From: an uncultured Sulfurovum sp.
Lineage (GTDB): Bacteria > Campylobacterota > Campylobacteria > Campylobacterales > Sulfurovaceae
Direction of reading: 5' to 3'
Length of the DNA: 7,617 nt
Assembly (NCBI GenBank): GCA_947313765.1
Contig: CAMZNQ010000183.1
Span: 1-7,617 of the forward strand
The first letter of the stretch is position 1, and each line of letters starts with the position of its first letter. Below are positions 1-5,778 of this stretch, in pieces. A program made the position numbers and the translations under genes. The notes below the pieces were generated by a model that ran no database searches, was not told the origin of the DNA, and worked only from the letters and a program-made list of their open reading frames with translations.

Positions 1-1
1 T

Positions 2-574
2 GAATGGTGAGAGAGTAGTTCAGGAGATTTTTTACCATTTTTTCAGAAATTCTTCTCAACAAGCTATGCAGTTACAGATATAGATGAGTTTATAGATAGT
101 TTTGATGATGTCCCAACACACTTCGTACATGCTGTTCAGGATACCTCTAACGAGTTTAACCATTTGGCAAATCAAGGTCACTCTATCGCTCACTGTCCAC
201 GTTCAAATAGACTACTTGGATGTGGTAGACTTCCCATTGAAGAGATAATAGATAGAGATATTGCATTTACCATTGCAACAGATGGATTAAGTTCAAATAA
301 TTCATTAAATATATTTGATGAGTTAAGAGCAGGATTAATGTTACACCATACTCAAAAACTTGAAGAGTTAGCAAATCTATTGATAAAAAGTATTACCTCA
401 ACACCTGCAAAAATTTTTAATTTAAACTCGGGAGAGATAAAAGTAGGTAAAGATGCAGATTTTGCTCTAATAGAGCTTCCTGATGAGATAAAAGATAGTA
501 GTAGTATAGCACTACAAACTATCTTACATACAAAAGAGGTTTCTCAACTATATATTGAAGGGAAAAAAGTTTAA
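2..574 (+). CDS. mqnF: Aminofutalosine/adenosine deaminase-family amidohydrolase, C-terminal part, with an in-frame TGA near the window edge
   Basis: This is the C-terminal part of a metal-dependent amidohydrolase. Visible motifs are a VHAV histidine motif (codon 128-130), HCPRSNRLLG (about 188-217) and ATDGLSSN (about 275-298), which holds the catalytic aspartate. The tail, with GKDADFALIELP, is the usual amidohydrolase beta-sandwich end. Clear homology continues upstream of the first possible starts, through SSSGDF and VPTHFVHAV, so the TTG at 164 is not the true start. In this frame the first codons read E-W-stop-E-S-S-S-G. The TGA at 8-10 lies where relatives, as I recall them, have EWL, so one T-to-G change (TTA to TGA) would explain it. 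The gene may therefore be broken, or the base may be an error. In this family some members deaminate aminofutalosine for menaquinone synthesis, while a Helicobacter pylori relative is reported as an adenosine deaminase. The substrate, and hence the symbol, is uncertain. Confidence 0.72.
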
Positions 575-589
575 TCTTTTTTCTCTTTA
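556..589. terminator. Possible bidirectional terminator hairpin over two convergent stop codons
   Basis: The arm GGGAAAAAAG (560-569) pairs with CTTTTTTCTC (576-585) around the six-base loop TTTAAT. Pairing extends outward to 556/589. On the plus strand all 14 pairs form, two of them as G-U wobbles. On the minus strand those two become A-C mismatches, leaving an eight-pair core (G plus six A-T plus G-C, and one more G-C). The loop holds TTAA, the shared stop region of the amidohydrolase gene and the 45-codon ORF. The stem is mostly A-T pairs, so it is weaker than a classical terminator. There is no other space for terminators of these two converging transcripts. Confidence 0.5.
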
Positions 590-708
590 GAATCACTATC
601 ATCTTCCCCACCACCTGCCATTAGATACTTACCCAACATCATAAGAGCAACTACTCCGAGGACTACAACATAAGCTACCCAATCTGATGGTTGTTCTCCA
701 TGATGCAT
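571..708 (-). CDS. Small single-pass membrane protein (45 aa), last gene of the oxidase operon, function unknown
   Basis: This 45-residue ORF is too short for most gene finders. Its start overlaps the stop of the FixH-like gene by one base (TAATG). A strong Shine-Dalgarno sequence, GAGGAGAAAGAGTA, stands directly before the ATG, supporting real translation. The protein begins MHHGEQPSDW, has one hydrophobic segment at about residues 10-30 (VAYVVVLGVVALMMLGKYLM) and ends in a charged tail, GGGEDDSDSKEKKD. A role as a small accessory subunit or assembly factor of the cbb3 oxidase is inferred from position only. The paired N-terminal histidines could bind a metal, but that is a guess. Its stop overlaps the stop of the convergent gene. 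I do not recognise the family. Confidence 0.75.
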   Translation of the reverse strand: MHHGEQPSDWVAYVVVLGVVALMMLGKYLMAGGGEDDSDSKEKKD

Positions 709-1283
709 TACTCTTTCTCCTCTGTTTTAGTTTTAATATATAGGTAACCACTATCTTTACCTACAATAACTTTAGCAATAATATTCCAATTCCCTCTTTT
801 CTCTATTTTAAAGCTGTTTCCAAACTTCCCATCACTGAAAGTAAAGTTGTTCAACAAAATATCCTCTCTATCTACAATGGGTCTTGTAATCTGAAAAGTA
901 ATATTTGCATCTTTTACTACTTTTTTACTATTTCTATCCATGATAGATAGAGAAATATGATTATCTCCTACAGTTAGTAGCTTTTGATTTTTGCTCATCT
1001 TTTTAAGTGAACGTTGTCCATACAGAATATCTGAAATCTCTAAACTTCTTATTTTGCCATTGATGGATAACTCTGTGATATACTTGGAATTAAAAGCACT
1101 ATTTGAATTTACCATTTCATTATAGTTATAGTCAACATCTTGATATGATGTCATAAAACTTCTATCTTCATATACTGGTGTATTAACAGCACTCTTAATT
1201 GTCCAAATAATCATAGCAAAGGTCATTCCAAATATAAAAAAGAAAAAAGCTAACCAAAAGTGATACTTCTCAATTTTTTTCAT
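708..1283 (-). CDS. FixH-like (CcoH-like) cytochrome oxidase assembly protein
   Basis: The 191-residue protein has a short positively charged N-terminus (MKKIEKYHFW), one membrane segment at about residues 9-29 and a periplasmic domain of about 160 residues. The juxtamembrane stretch NTPVYED...SYQDVDYNYNE (35-56) and the beta-rich C-terminal half, ending GNWNIIAKVIVGKDSGYLY, resemble FixH-family proteins. In other bacteria FixH/CcoH associates with cbb3 oxidase subunits and is needed for stable assembly. The ATG overlaps the stop of the upstream TPM-like gene by four bases (ATGA). It is preceded by GGAG at a good distance, so translation is probably coupled. FixH families diverge strongly, so the assignment rests on architecture plus operon position. 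Direct evidence for the same function is lacking. Confidence 0.7.
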   Translation of the reverse strand: MKKIEKYHFWLAFFFFIFGMTFAMIIWTIKSAVNTPVYEDRSFMTSYQDVDYNYNEMVNSNSAFNSKYITELSINGKIRSLEISDILYGQRSLKKMSKNQKLLTVGDNHISLSIMDRNSKKVVKDANITFQITRPIVDREDILLNNFTFSDGKFGNSFKIEKRGNWNIIAKVIVGKDSGYLYIKTKTEEKE

Positions 1284-1957
1284 TGATGTCTCCTTTTATC
1301 TCTCCATAAAGCATAAATATATGCCATTAATCCACCTAATATGGTAAGATACATAAATATCTTCCATATCTTAGAGACAGTTCTTCCAACTCCACTAATT
1401 ACAGATTCAACCTCAACTCCTTTAGCTTTAGCAACAGAACTAACAACTTCAGAGTAGCCATTTAAAAGTGAAGCTGAAATTTTTGACTCTATTGAATTTT
1501 TATCATGTGAAGCCAATAGTGGAATCATATAGCCACTTAAAAGTTCATCTCTATCTACTATACCCTCTAACTCTTTTGATGTTAAAAAATTAATATGTTT
1601 ATCTTCTAAAGACAGAGTAATCAATCCGTATGGATTTTCTAAAGATTTTGTAATATTAGACTCAAAACTTTTTATAAATCCTATTTTGCTCTTTATCTCA
1701 CTAAACTTCTTATCTGTATATTGATTTGTAGCATAAATATAGACTCTTACACCTGTTTTTACAAAAAGTTCATTCCCCATAATATCTATCTTCTCAACTG
1801 CTCTTGGGTCTATGCTCTCTTGACCTTTTAAGATAAACTTAGAGTTAATATGTTTTATTTGTGGAACTGAAAGATTTTTTGTATCTGAAAATGATACAAC
1901 TGTAGTTATAGATAGAAGTGCAAAAAGCACTCCTATATTTTTAAATAAATGTCTCAT
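1280..1957 (-). CDS. TPM-domain-like membrane-anchored periplasmic protein
   Basis: The 225-residue protein has a signal peptide-like N-terminus (residues 1-24, hydrophobic at 8-22) and an alpha/beta domain at about 60-180. A C-terminal membrane helix (about 199-217) is followed by a basic tail, RDKRRHQ. The domain reads like a TPM (YgcG/Psb32/TLP18.3) fold: a strand with TGVRVYIYATN, a helix, then YGLITLSLEDKHINFLTS, then ELEGIVDRDELLSGYMIPLLAS. Known TPM proteins include acid phosphatases and factors for photosystem II repair, so a role in oxidase assembly or turnover is attractive, but this is inference. The start codon follows the stop of the 30-codon ORF with no gap and has only a weak ribosome site (GGAT), which suggests translational coupling. 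I recall a similar pair (TPM-like, then FixH-like) in the Campylobacter jejuni cco locus. Confidence 0.68.
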   Translation of the reverse strand: MRHLFKNIGVLFALLSITTVVSFSDTKNLSVPQIKHINSKFILKGQESIDPRAVEKIDIMGNELFVKTGVRVYIYATNQYTDKKFSEIKSKIGFIKSFESNITKSLENPYGLITLSLEDKHINFLTSKELEGIVDRDELLSGYMIPLLASHDKNSIESKISASLLNGYSEVVSSVAKAKGVEVESVISGVGRTVSKIWKIFMYLTILGGLMAYIYALWRDKRRHQ

Positions 1958-2050
1958 CTATCCAACATATACTTTAGTTGAATCAAAGAATGAGAGCATA
2001 ATAGTAGTCATTGCTGCTGCAAAAAGCATAATTCCAATAATTTTATCCAT
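1958..2050 (-). CDS. Very small membrane protein (30 aa) between DUF4006 and TPM-like genes, function unknown
   Basis: This 30-codon ORF fills exactly the gap between its neighbours. Its ATG shares one base with the DUF4006 stop (TAATG) and its TAG stop touches the ATG of the TPM-like gene. The ribosome site AAGGAGAAGAGTA is strong and lies inside the 3' end of the DUF4006 gene. The product starts MDKIIGIMLFAAAMTTIM and is mostly one hydrophobic helix (about residues 4-22), ending in a short polar tail, DSTKVYVG. It could be a real small subunit of the oxidase or its assembly complex. Alternatively, it could be a leader whose translation delivers ribosomes to the TPM-like gene, which has a poor ribosome site of its own. 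I do not recognise a family. Confidence 0.7.
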   Translation of the reverse strand: MDKIIGIMLFAAAMTTIMLSFFDSTKVYVG

Positions 2051-2295
2051 TACTCTTCTCCTTCAAATGTTCTCATCTTAATATTATCAAGACTATTCAT
2101 CTTAAGTGCATGAAGGTCTTGATTTACCTTATAGAACTTCTCTGCATTCTCATTTTGTACTCCAATAGCACTAACTGTTAAATATGCTAAAATAGAAAGA
2201 AGTAGTCCTACTGCAATAAAGTAACCTGTTAAACCATGAAGAAAACTAAAAAGTCCACCCTCTGTTTTTGGGTCTATTTGTGTATTTCCTGCCAT
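2050..2295 (-). CDS. DUF4006 family small membrane protein
   Basis: The 81-residue protein has a polar N-terminus with TEGGLFSFLHGLTGYF (11-26), one membrane helix at about 24-46 (FIAVGLLLSILAYLTVSAIG) and a charged helical tail. The GLF...GxTG-hydrophobic pattern and the place right after ccoP match the DUF4006 family, known from cbb3 operons of Campylobacterota. The function has not been established as far as I know. A single-pass accessory or assembly role for the oxidase is inferred. The ATG is one base downstream of the ccoP stop, with AAAGGAGAATAGT as ribosome site, so it is co-translated with ccoP. The final codons (GEE) also form the ribosome site for the next small ORF. Confidence 0.8.
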   Translation of the reverse strand: MAGNTQIDPKTEGGLFSFLHGLTGYFIAVGLLLSILAYLTVSAIGVQNENAEKFYKVNQDLHALKMNSLDNIKMRTFEGEE

Positions 2296-2296
2296 A

Positions 2297-3184
2297 CTAT
2301 TCTCCTTTTAATGAGCGTAAGAAGTGAGCTAATGCTTTAACTTGTGTATCAGTTAGACGACCTTTAAAGCTAGGCATTGTACCAATTTCACCTTTTTTAC
2401 CATGTTCAAGTACTTTTTGGATAAGTGTATCATCATACTCAGCAATATTTGCTGCCATACCATTCATACCTTTTCCATCTGCTCCATGACATGATGAACA
2501 TGCAGCGAACTCTGCAGGAGCTTCACCTTTCATTCCACCAGCAATCCAAGTTGCAATTTTTTCAGCACCTTCTCCACTAGCCATACCTGGAGGCATTGCA
2601 CCCATGGTATAGCCAAGGTGATTTGAACCATTCTTAATTGTATAAAGAATTTGTGCTTTACTCAATCTATGAGTTAAATCTTGAGCTTTACCATCAATAC
2701 CCTCTGCATCAACACCATGACATGGAGCACACTGTACCAAAAATACAGACTCACCCATTGCTACAAGTGTATCATCACTAGGATTTTTCCAAGCTTTTTC
2801 AAACTTAGCATTACTCTCTAGTACCTCTTCATTATATTGACCAATTTGAGAAAATTGAGTTGTTGGATAACCAAAAAACCAATACCAAACCATCCAAATA
2901 ATAGTACCTATGAATATAATTCCCCAACCTGAAGGGATTGGATTTTTAAACTCACCAATTCCATCCCAACTCTCCTCAGCCAACTCACCTGTTGCTGTAT
3001 CATTTTTAATCTGATTAATATATTTAAGTGCTGTTGCTACTGTAATTGCAATAATTGCAAAAGCACCTATCATCGTTAGGCTATTAATGTAATCATCGCT
3101 TTGAAAAGCATCACCTGCTACGAAGTAAGTTCCTACCATCAAAGCAACGACAAGAATAATACCACCTATGACCATCTTTTTCAT
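2297..3184 (-). CDS. ccoP: cbb3-type cytochrome c oxidase di-heme subunit III
   Basis: CcoP is the membrane-anchored di-heme cytochrome c that accepts electrons and passes them to CcoO. The 295-residue product has two CXXCH heme c sites, CAPCH (152-156) and CSSCH (229-233). Candidate axial methionines are M197 (GAMPPG) and M270 (GTMPSF). The family motif before the last helix is present as WDGIGEFKNPIPSGW (73-87). Hydrophobic segments lie at about 5-24, 36-57 and 87-106. Three crossings with an inside N-terminus (MKK) put both heme domains in the periplasm, as needed. It follows ccoQ by 15 bases and has a strong GGAAGGAG ribosome site. It is complete, and the length is normal for the family. 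Confidence 0.96.
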   Translation of the reverse strand: MKKMVIGGIILVVALMVGTYFVAGDAFQSDDYINSLTMIGAFAIIAITVATALKYINQIKNDTATGELAEESWDGIGEFKNPIPSGWGIIFIGTIIWMVWYWFFGYPTTQFSQIGQYNEEVLESNAKFEKAWKNPSDDTLVAMGESVFLVQCAPCHGVDAEGIDGKAQDLTHRLSKAQILYTIKNGSNHLGYTMGAMPPGMASGEGAEKIATWIAGGMKGEAPAEFAACSSCHGADGKGMNGMAANIAEYDDTLIQKVLEHGKKGEIGTMPSFKGRLTDTQVKALAHFLRSLKGE

Positions 3185-3199
3185 ATTGTGTCTCCTTCC

Positions 3200-3415
3200 T
3201 TATTCGTTTCTATCTTTTGAAATATCTCTCTTCTCAAGAGGAGCAGACGCAAGAGAGTCATCAAGGACTAAATTGGAATACTTCTCAAAATCTTTCTCTC
3301 CTGTTCTATCTCTCTTGTAAATAGAGTATGCATATCCATAGAAAACTACAAATACAAATAGTAAAAAGAAGAACTCTAAGTAACCACTTAGTGTCAATAA
3401 CTCATCTCTTGTCAT
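3200..3415 (-). CDS. ccoQ: cbb3-type cytochrome c oxidase small subunit IV (CcoQ/FixQ)
   Basis: The 71-residue protein has one membrane helix at about residues 10-32 (GYLEFFFLLFVFVVFYGYAY). Then come the basic YKRDRTGEKDFEKYSN segment and a polar tail. The YxxxYKRDRTGEKDFE pattern right after the helix is typical of CcoQ in Campylobacterota. CcoQ carries no cofactor. In other species it stabilises the CcoNOP complex, especially in the presence of oxygen. It lies in the standard slot between ccoO (10 bases upstream) and ccoP (15 bases downstream), with AGAGGT as its ribosome site. Confidence 0.9.
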   Translation of the reverse strand: MTRDELLTLSGYLEFFFLLFVFVVFYGYAYSIYKRDRTGEKDFEKYSNLVLDDSLASAPLEKRDISKDRNE

Positions 3416-3425
3416 AATGTACCTC

Positions 3426-4091
3426 TTATTTTAAAGAATTTAAGTATGCGATTAACGCTACTATTTCAGGAACTTCGCCCTTCGCAACAGCATCTTTTAC
3501 CGATTGATTTTTCATTTCAGATGCAATTTTCTTAGCATCTTCTAATGCTTGAGCTTGTGCCTCTTCCCATGAACCAAGTTTTGGCATACCTTTTTTATCA
3601 TAAGGTACTCCAAATACAGACTTTTGAGTGTTTGCATTAGCATAAGCTGTTGCAACATCTGCTAAATTTGTAAACATATGTGGGTACTTAGGCATAATTG
3701 AACCTGGAACAACATCAGCAGGAGCCATCATATGATTCTCATGCCACTCTGTTGTTCTATAGTTACCTACTCTATGTAAATCTGGACCTGTTCTTTTAGA
3801 ACCCCAAACAAATGGTCTATCGTAAGCATACTCTCCACTTAGTGAATACATACCATATCTATCTGTTTCAGATTTAAATGGACGAATCAACTGTGAATGA
3901 CATGCATTACAACTATCTTTAATATATACTTGCTTACCTGCTAACTGCAATACTGTAAATGGTTTAGTACCTACAGTTGGTTGAGACTGTTTTGCAAAAT
4001 CTGGAATAATCTCAATAACCCCTGCAAATGCTACTGCAATAAAAAGCATAACTGCAAAGAAAAACGGTCTCTGTTCTAACCAATGAAACAT
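3426..4091 (-). CDS. ccoO: cbb3-type cytochrome c oxidase mono-heme subunit II
   Basis: CcoO is a membrane-anchored cytochrome c that transfers electrons from CcoP to the CcoN active site on the periplasmic side. The 221-residue product has an N-terminal helix at about 9-29 followed by a periplasmic domain. That domain holds one heme c site, CNACH (61-65) in YIKDSCNACHSQLIRPF, and a likely axial methionine M133 (GSIMPKYPHM). Other hallmarks are YGMYSLSGEYAYDRPFVWGSKRTGPDL (79-105) and the terminal VALIAYLNSLK. The gene is 15 bases after ccoN and has an AAGGGAG ribosome site. It is complete and shows no unusual changes. Confidence 0.96.
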   Translation of the reverse strand: MFHWLEQRPFFFAVMLFIAVAFAGVIEIIPDFAKQSQPTVGTKPFTVLQLAGKQVYIKDSCNACHSQLIRPFKSETDRYGMYSLSGEYAYDRPFVWGSKRTGPDLHRVGNYRTTEWHENHMMAPADVVPGSIMPKYPHMFTNLADVATAYANANTQKSVFGVPYDKKGMPKLGSWEEAQAQALEDAKKIASEMKNQSVKDAVAKGEVPEIVALIAYLNSLK

Positions 4092-4106
4092 AATTTCTCC
4101 CTTCTC

Positions 4107-5579
4107 TTAAGATGCCATAGGCGTTGCATTCGCTGGTTCTGCTTCAAGTTTTTTACCAGATGTCATAGTCTTGTAAATATTGAATGCGAACATTAAGAAT
4201 CCAATTAGGTAGAATAATCCACCAATTCCTCTAAGTGTATAGTATGGGTGTAATACAGTTACTGTATCAATAAATGAGTATAGAAGTGAACCATATTCAT
4301 CATAAGCTCTCCACATCATACCTTGTGTAATACCTGCAATCCACATTGAAGTAAAGTAAAGAACAATACCTACAGTCTGAATCCAGAATTGTGTCTCCAT
4401 TAATTTCTTAGAGTAAATCTCTCTTTTGAAGATTCTTGGTGCCATATGGAAAAGTCCTGCCATAATCATAAATCCAACCCAACCAAGAGTACCATCATGA
4501 ACGTGTCCAGGAATCCAATCTGTAAAGTGAGCAATAGCATTTACTGATTTAATAGCTTGAATTGGTCCTTCAATTGTACTTAACATATAGAATGTTGAAG
4601 CCATAATCATAAACTTAATTAGTGGTGATGTTTGAAGTTGACTCCACTCACCTTTCATAGTAAGAAGCATGTTAATAGCTGAACCCCATGATGGTAAAAT
4701 AAGTACTATAGACATAGTTGAACCCATAGTCTGCATCCAATCTGGAACAGTTGAATAGATTAAGTGGTGACCACCTGCCCAAAGGTAAACAAACATTAAA
4801 CCCCAAAACGCAAGAACTGATAATTTATATGAGAATACTGGTTGACCAGACTCTTTTGGTAAAAAGTAGTAAATAATTGCAATAATTGGTGTTGTAAATA
4901 CGAATGCAACAGCATTATGTCCATACCACCACTGAACTAGAGCATCATTTGTTCCAGCATACATTGAGATAGAGTGCATTACTGAACTTGGAGCATCTCC
5001 TGCCCAAAAAATTGTAGGAACTTCCATATTATTAAATAGGAATAACATAGCAACTGCTAAGAATGATGACATATAGTACCAAACAGAGACGTAGATTGCT
5101 CTCTCTCTTCTCATACCAATCATACCAAACATACTAACACCCCAAAGAACCCACCATACTACAATAAGTAAATCAAGTGGCCACTCCAACTCTGCATACT
5201 CTTTAGAAGTTGTAAGTCCTAAAAGAAGTGTTACTACAGCCAATAGAATTGTAATAAAGTAGAGCCAAAAGTGTAATTTCGCTACTGTCATTAAAAATTT
5301 AGACTCATTAAGAGACATTTTTAAAACTCTCTGTCCAACATAGTACCATGTTGCAAAAATACCACTAAGGGTAAAACCAAATGCGACACCATTGGTGTGA
5401 ATAGGTCTTAATCTAGAAAATGTTCCATACTCACCTACCAAGTTATTTAACTCTGGAAAAGCTAGTTGAAAAGCTAGAATAACACCAATTGTCATACCGA
5501 TGATACCAAACAATATTGTAGTAAATGTAAATAGTTTTACTACCGAGTAATCATACTCAAGTTGTGCATTGCTTTGCAT
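4107..5579 (-). CDS. ccoN: cbb3-type cytochrome c oxidase catalytic subunit I
   Basis: CcoN is the 12-helix heme-copper subunit that reduces oxygen to water at the heme b3-CuB site and pumps protons. All ligands are visible (numbering from the ATG at 5579, 490 aa). Low-spin heme b is bound by H61 and H361, heme b3 by H359 (IPGHVHDG) and CuB by H221 (YGHNAVAF) with H271-H272 (GGHH). The C-family cross-linked tyrosine is Y265 (FVYLWAGG), on the helix of the HH pair as in cbb3 enzymes. A conserved glutamate, E337 (STIEGP), is also present. A TTG one codon upstream (5582) is in frame but only two bases from AGGAGG. The ATG is five bases away and is preferred. This is the first gene of the nine-gene run. 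Confidence 0.97.
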   Translation of the reverse strand: MQSNAQLEYDYSVVKLFTFTTILFGIIGMTIGVILAFQLAFPELNNLVGEYGTFSRLRPIHTNGVAFGFTLSGIFATWYYVGQRVLKMSLNESKFLMTVAKLHFWLYFITILLAVVTLLLGLTTSKEYAELEWPLDLLIVVWWVLWGVSMFGMIGMRRERAIYVSVWYYMSSFLAVAMLFLFNNMEVPTIFWAGDAPSSVMHSISMYAGTNDALVQWWYGHNAVAFVFTTPIIAIIYYFLPKESGQPVFSYKLSVLAFWGLMFVYLWAGGHHLIYSTVPDWMQTMGSTMSIVLILPSWGSAINMLLTMKGEWSQLQTSPLIKFMIMASTFYMLSTIEGPIQAIKSVNAIAHFTDWIPGHVHDGTLGWVGFMIMAGLFHMAPRIFKREIYSKKLMETQFWIQTVGIVLYFTSMWIAGITQGMMWRAYDEYGSLLYSFIDTVTVLHPYYTLRGIGGLFYLIGFLMFAFNIYKTMTSGKKLEAEPANATPMAS

Positions 5580-5584
5580 CAATA

Positions 5585-5590
5585 CCTCCT
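5585..5590 (-). promoter_or_regulatory. Strong ribosome binding site for ccoN that fixes its start
   Basis: AGGAGG on the minus strand is a perfect match to the anti-Shine-Dalgarno sequence. It lies five bases before the ATG at 5579 and only two before the in-frame TTG at 5582, so it favours the ATG. It is the strongest ribosome site in the window, fitting the need for high CcoN levels. Confidence 0.8.
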
Positions 5591-5681
5591 CTTAAAATTT
5601 TGATATAGAATAGATTTAATATATCACTATATAAAAACTATCTAACCTCTATGTTAATTATATAACTATTAATCTCTACTT

Positions 5682-5698
5682 AAATTTAAAATAAATTT
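5682..5698. repeat. Perfect AT-only inverted repeat downstream of the first -10 box
   Basis: AAATTTA (5682-5688) and TAAATTT (5692-5698) form a perfect seven-base inverted repeat with a three-base spacer. It lies just downstream of the TATAAT at 5701-5706, around the expected start site, where a repressor could sit. The arms are pure A/T in an A/T-rich region, so chance is a serious alternative. Confidence 0.3.
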
Positions 5699-5720
5699 CT
5701 ATTATAATTGTAGCGATATA

Positions 5721-5735
5721 CCACACTACCCACAC
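5721..5735 (-). repeat. Tandem GTGTGG direct repeat at the -35 region of the ccoN promoter
   Basis: On the minus strand the sequence is GTGTGGGTAGTGTGG: two identical GTGTGG hexamers nine bases apart, start to start. It is a GC-richer island in very AT-rich DNA. Its downstream edge is 14 bases from the TATAAT at 5701-5706, so it covers the place where a -35 element would be. Direct repeats at that position often bind an activator such as a response regulator. The regulator here is unknown. Confidence 0.4.
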
Positions 5736-5758
5736 CTAAAAAACACTCCGTATTTTAG
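5736..5758 (-). other. Imperfect stem-loop downstream of ccoS
   Basis: On the minus strand CTAAAATAC and GTTTTTTAG can pair over nine positions with one T-T mismatch, around the loop GGAGT. It starts about 20 bases after the ccoS stop, a natural site for the end of the ccoI-ccoS transcript. It lacks a GC-rich stem and a U-run after the stem, so it is at best a weak terminator. It directly abuts the GTGTGG repeat, so it could also be part of the regulatory site. Confidence 0.3.
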
Positions 5759-5778
5759 AATATTTAATATTGTTTCAG

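Larger units (their letters stand above)
5591..5778 (-). promoter_or_regulatory. AT-rich intergenic region with candidate ccoNOQP promoters
   Basis: This is the only sizeable gap in the window, and it separates ccoS from ccoN. Read on the minus strand it holds two exact TATAAT boxes: at 5701-5706 (context CTACAATTATAATAG) and at 5657-5662 (context AGTTATATAATTAAC). Neither has a good TTGACA -35 box, which is normal for Campylobacterota sigma-70 promoters. Start sites a few bases after each box would give leaders of roughly 115 and 70 bases. I see no coding sequence here. The surrounding DNA is so AT-rich that one of the two boxes may be chance. The upstream one has the distinctive GC-richer repeat at the -35 region and is my first choice. 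Confidence 0.55.

Noticed and set aside
8..10. TGA as a selenocysteine codon
   Set aside because: The position matches a leucine in the family, not a catalytic cysteine. A TTA-to-TGA change is simpler, and no selenocysteine insertion stem was recognised downstream.
164..166. TTG as the start of the amidohydrolase gene
   Set aside because: There is no ribosome site before it, and conserved family sequence (VPTHFVHAV) continues upstream in the same frame, so the TTG is an internal leucine codon.
5653..5666. GTTA-N6-TAAC inverted repeat as an FNR/CRP-type (NssR-like) site
   Set aside because: The arms are in the opposite order from TTAAC-N4-GTTAA and do not match TTGAT-N4-ATCAA. It overlaps a TATAAT in A/T-rich DNA and is probably chance.
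5771..5777. TGTTTCA resembling an HP1021-type regulator box
   Set aside because: It is a single seven-base degenerate match straddling the 3' end of ccoS, without a second copy nearby. This is expected by chance.
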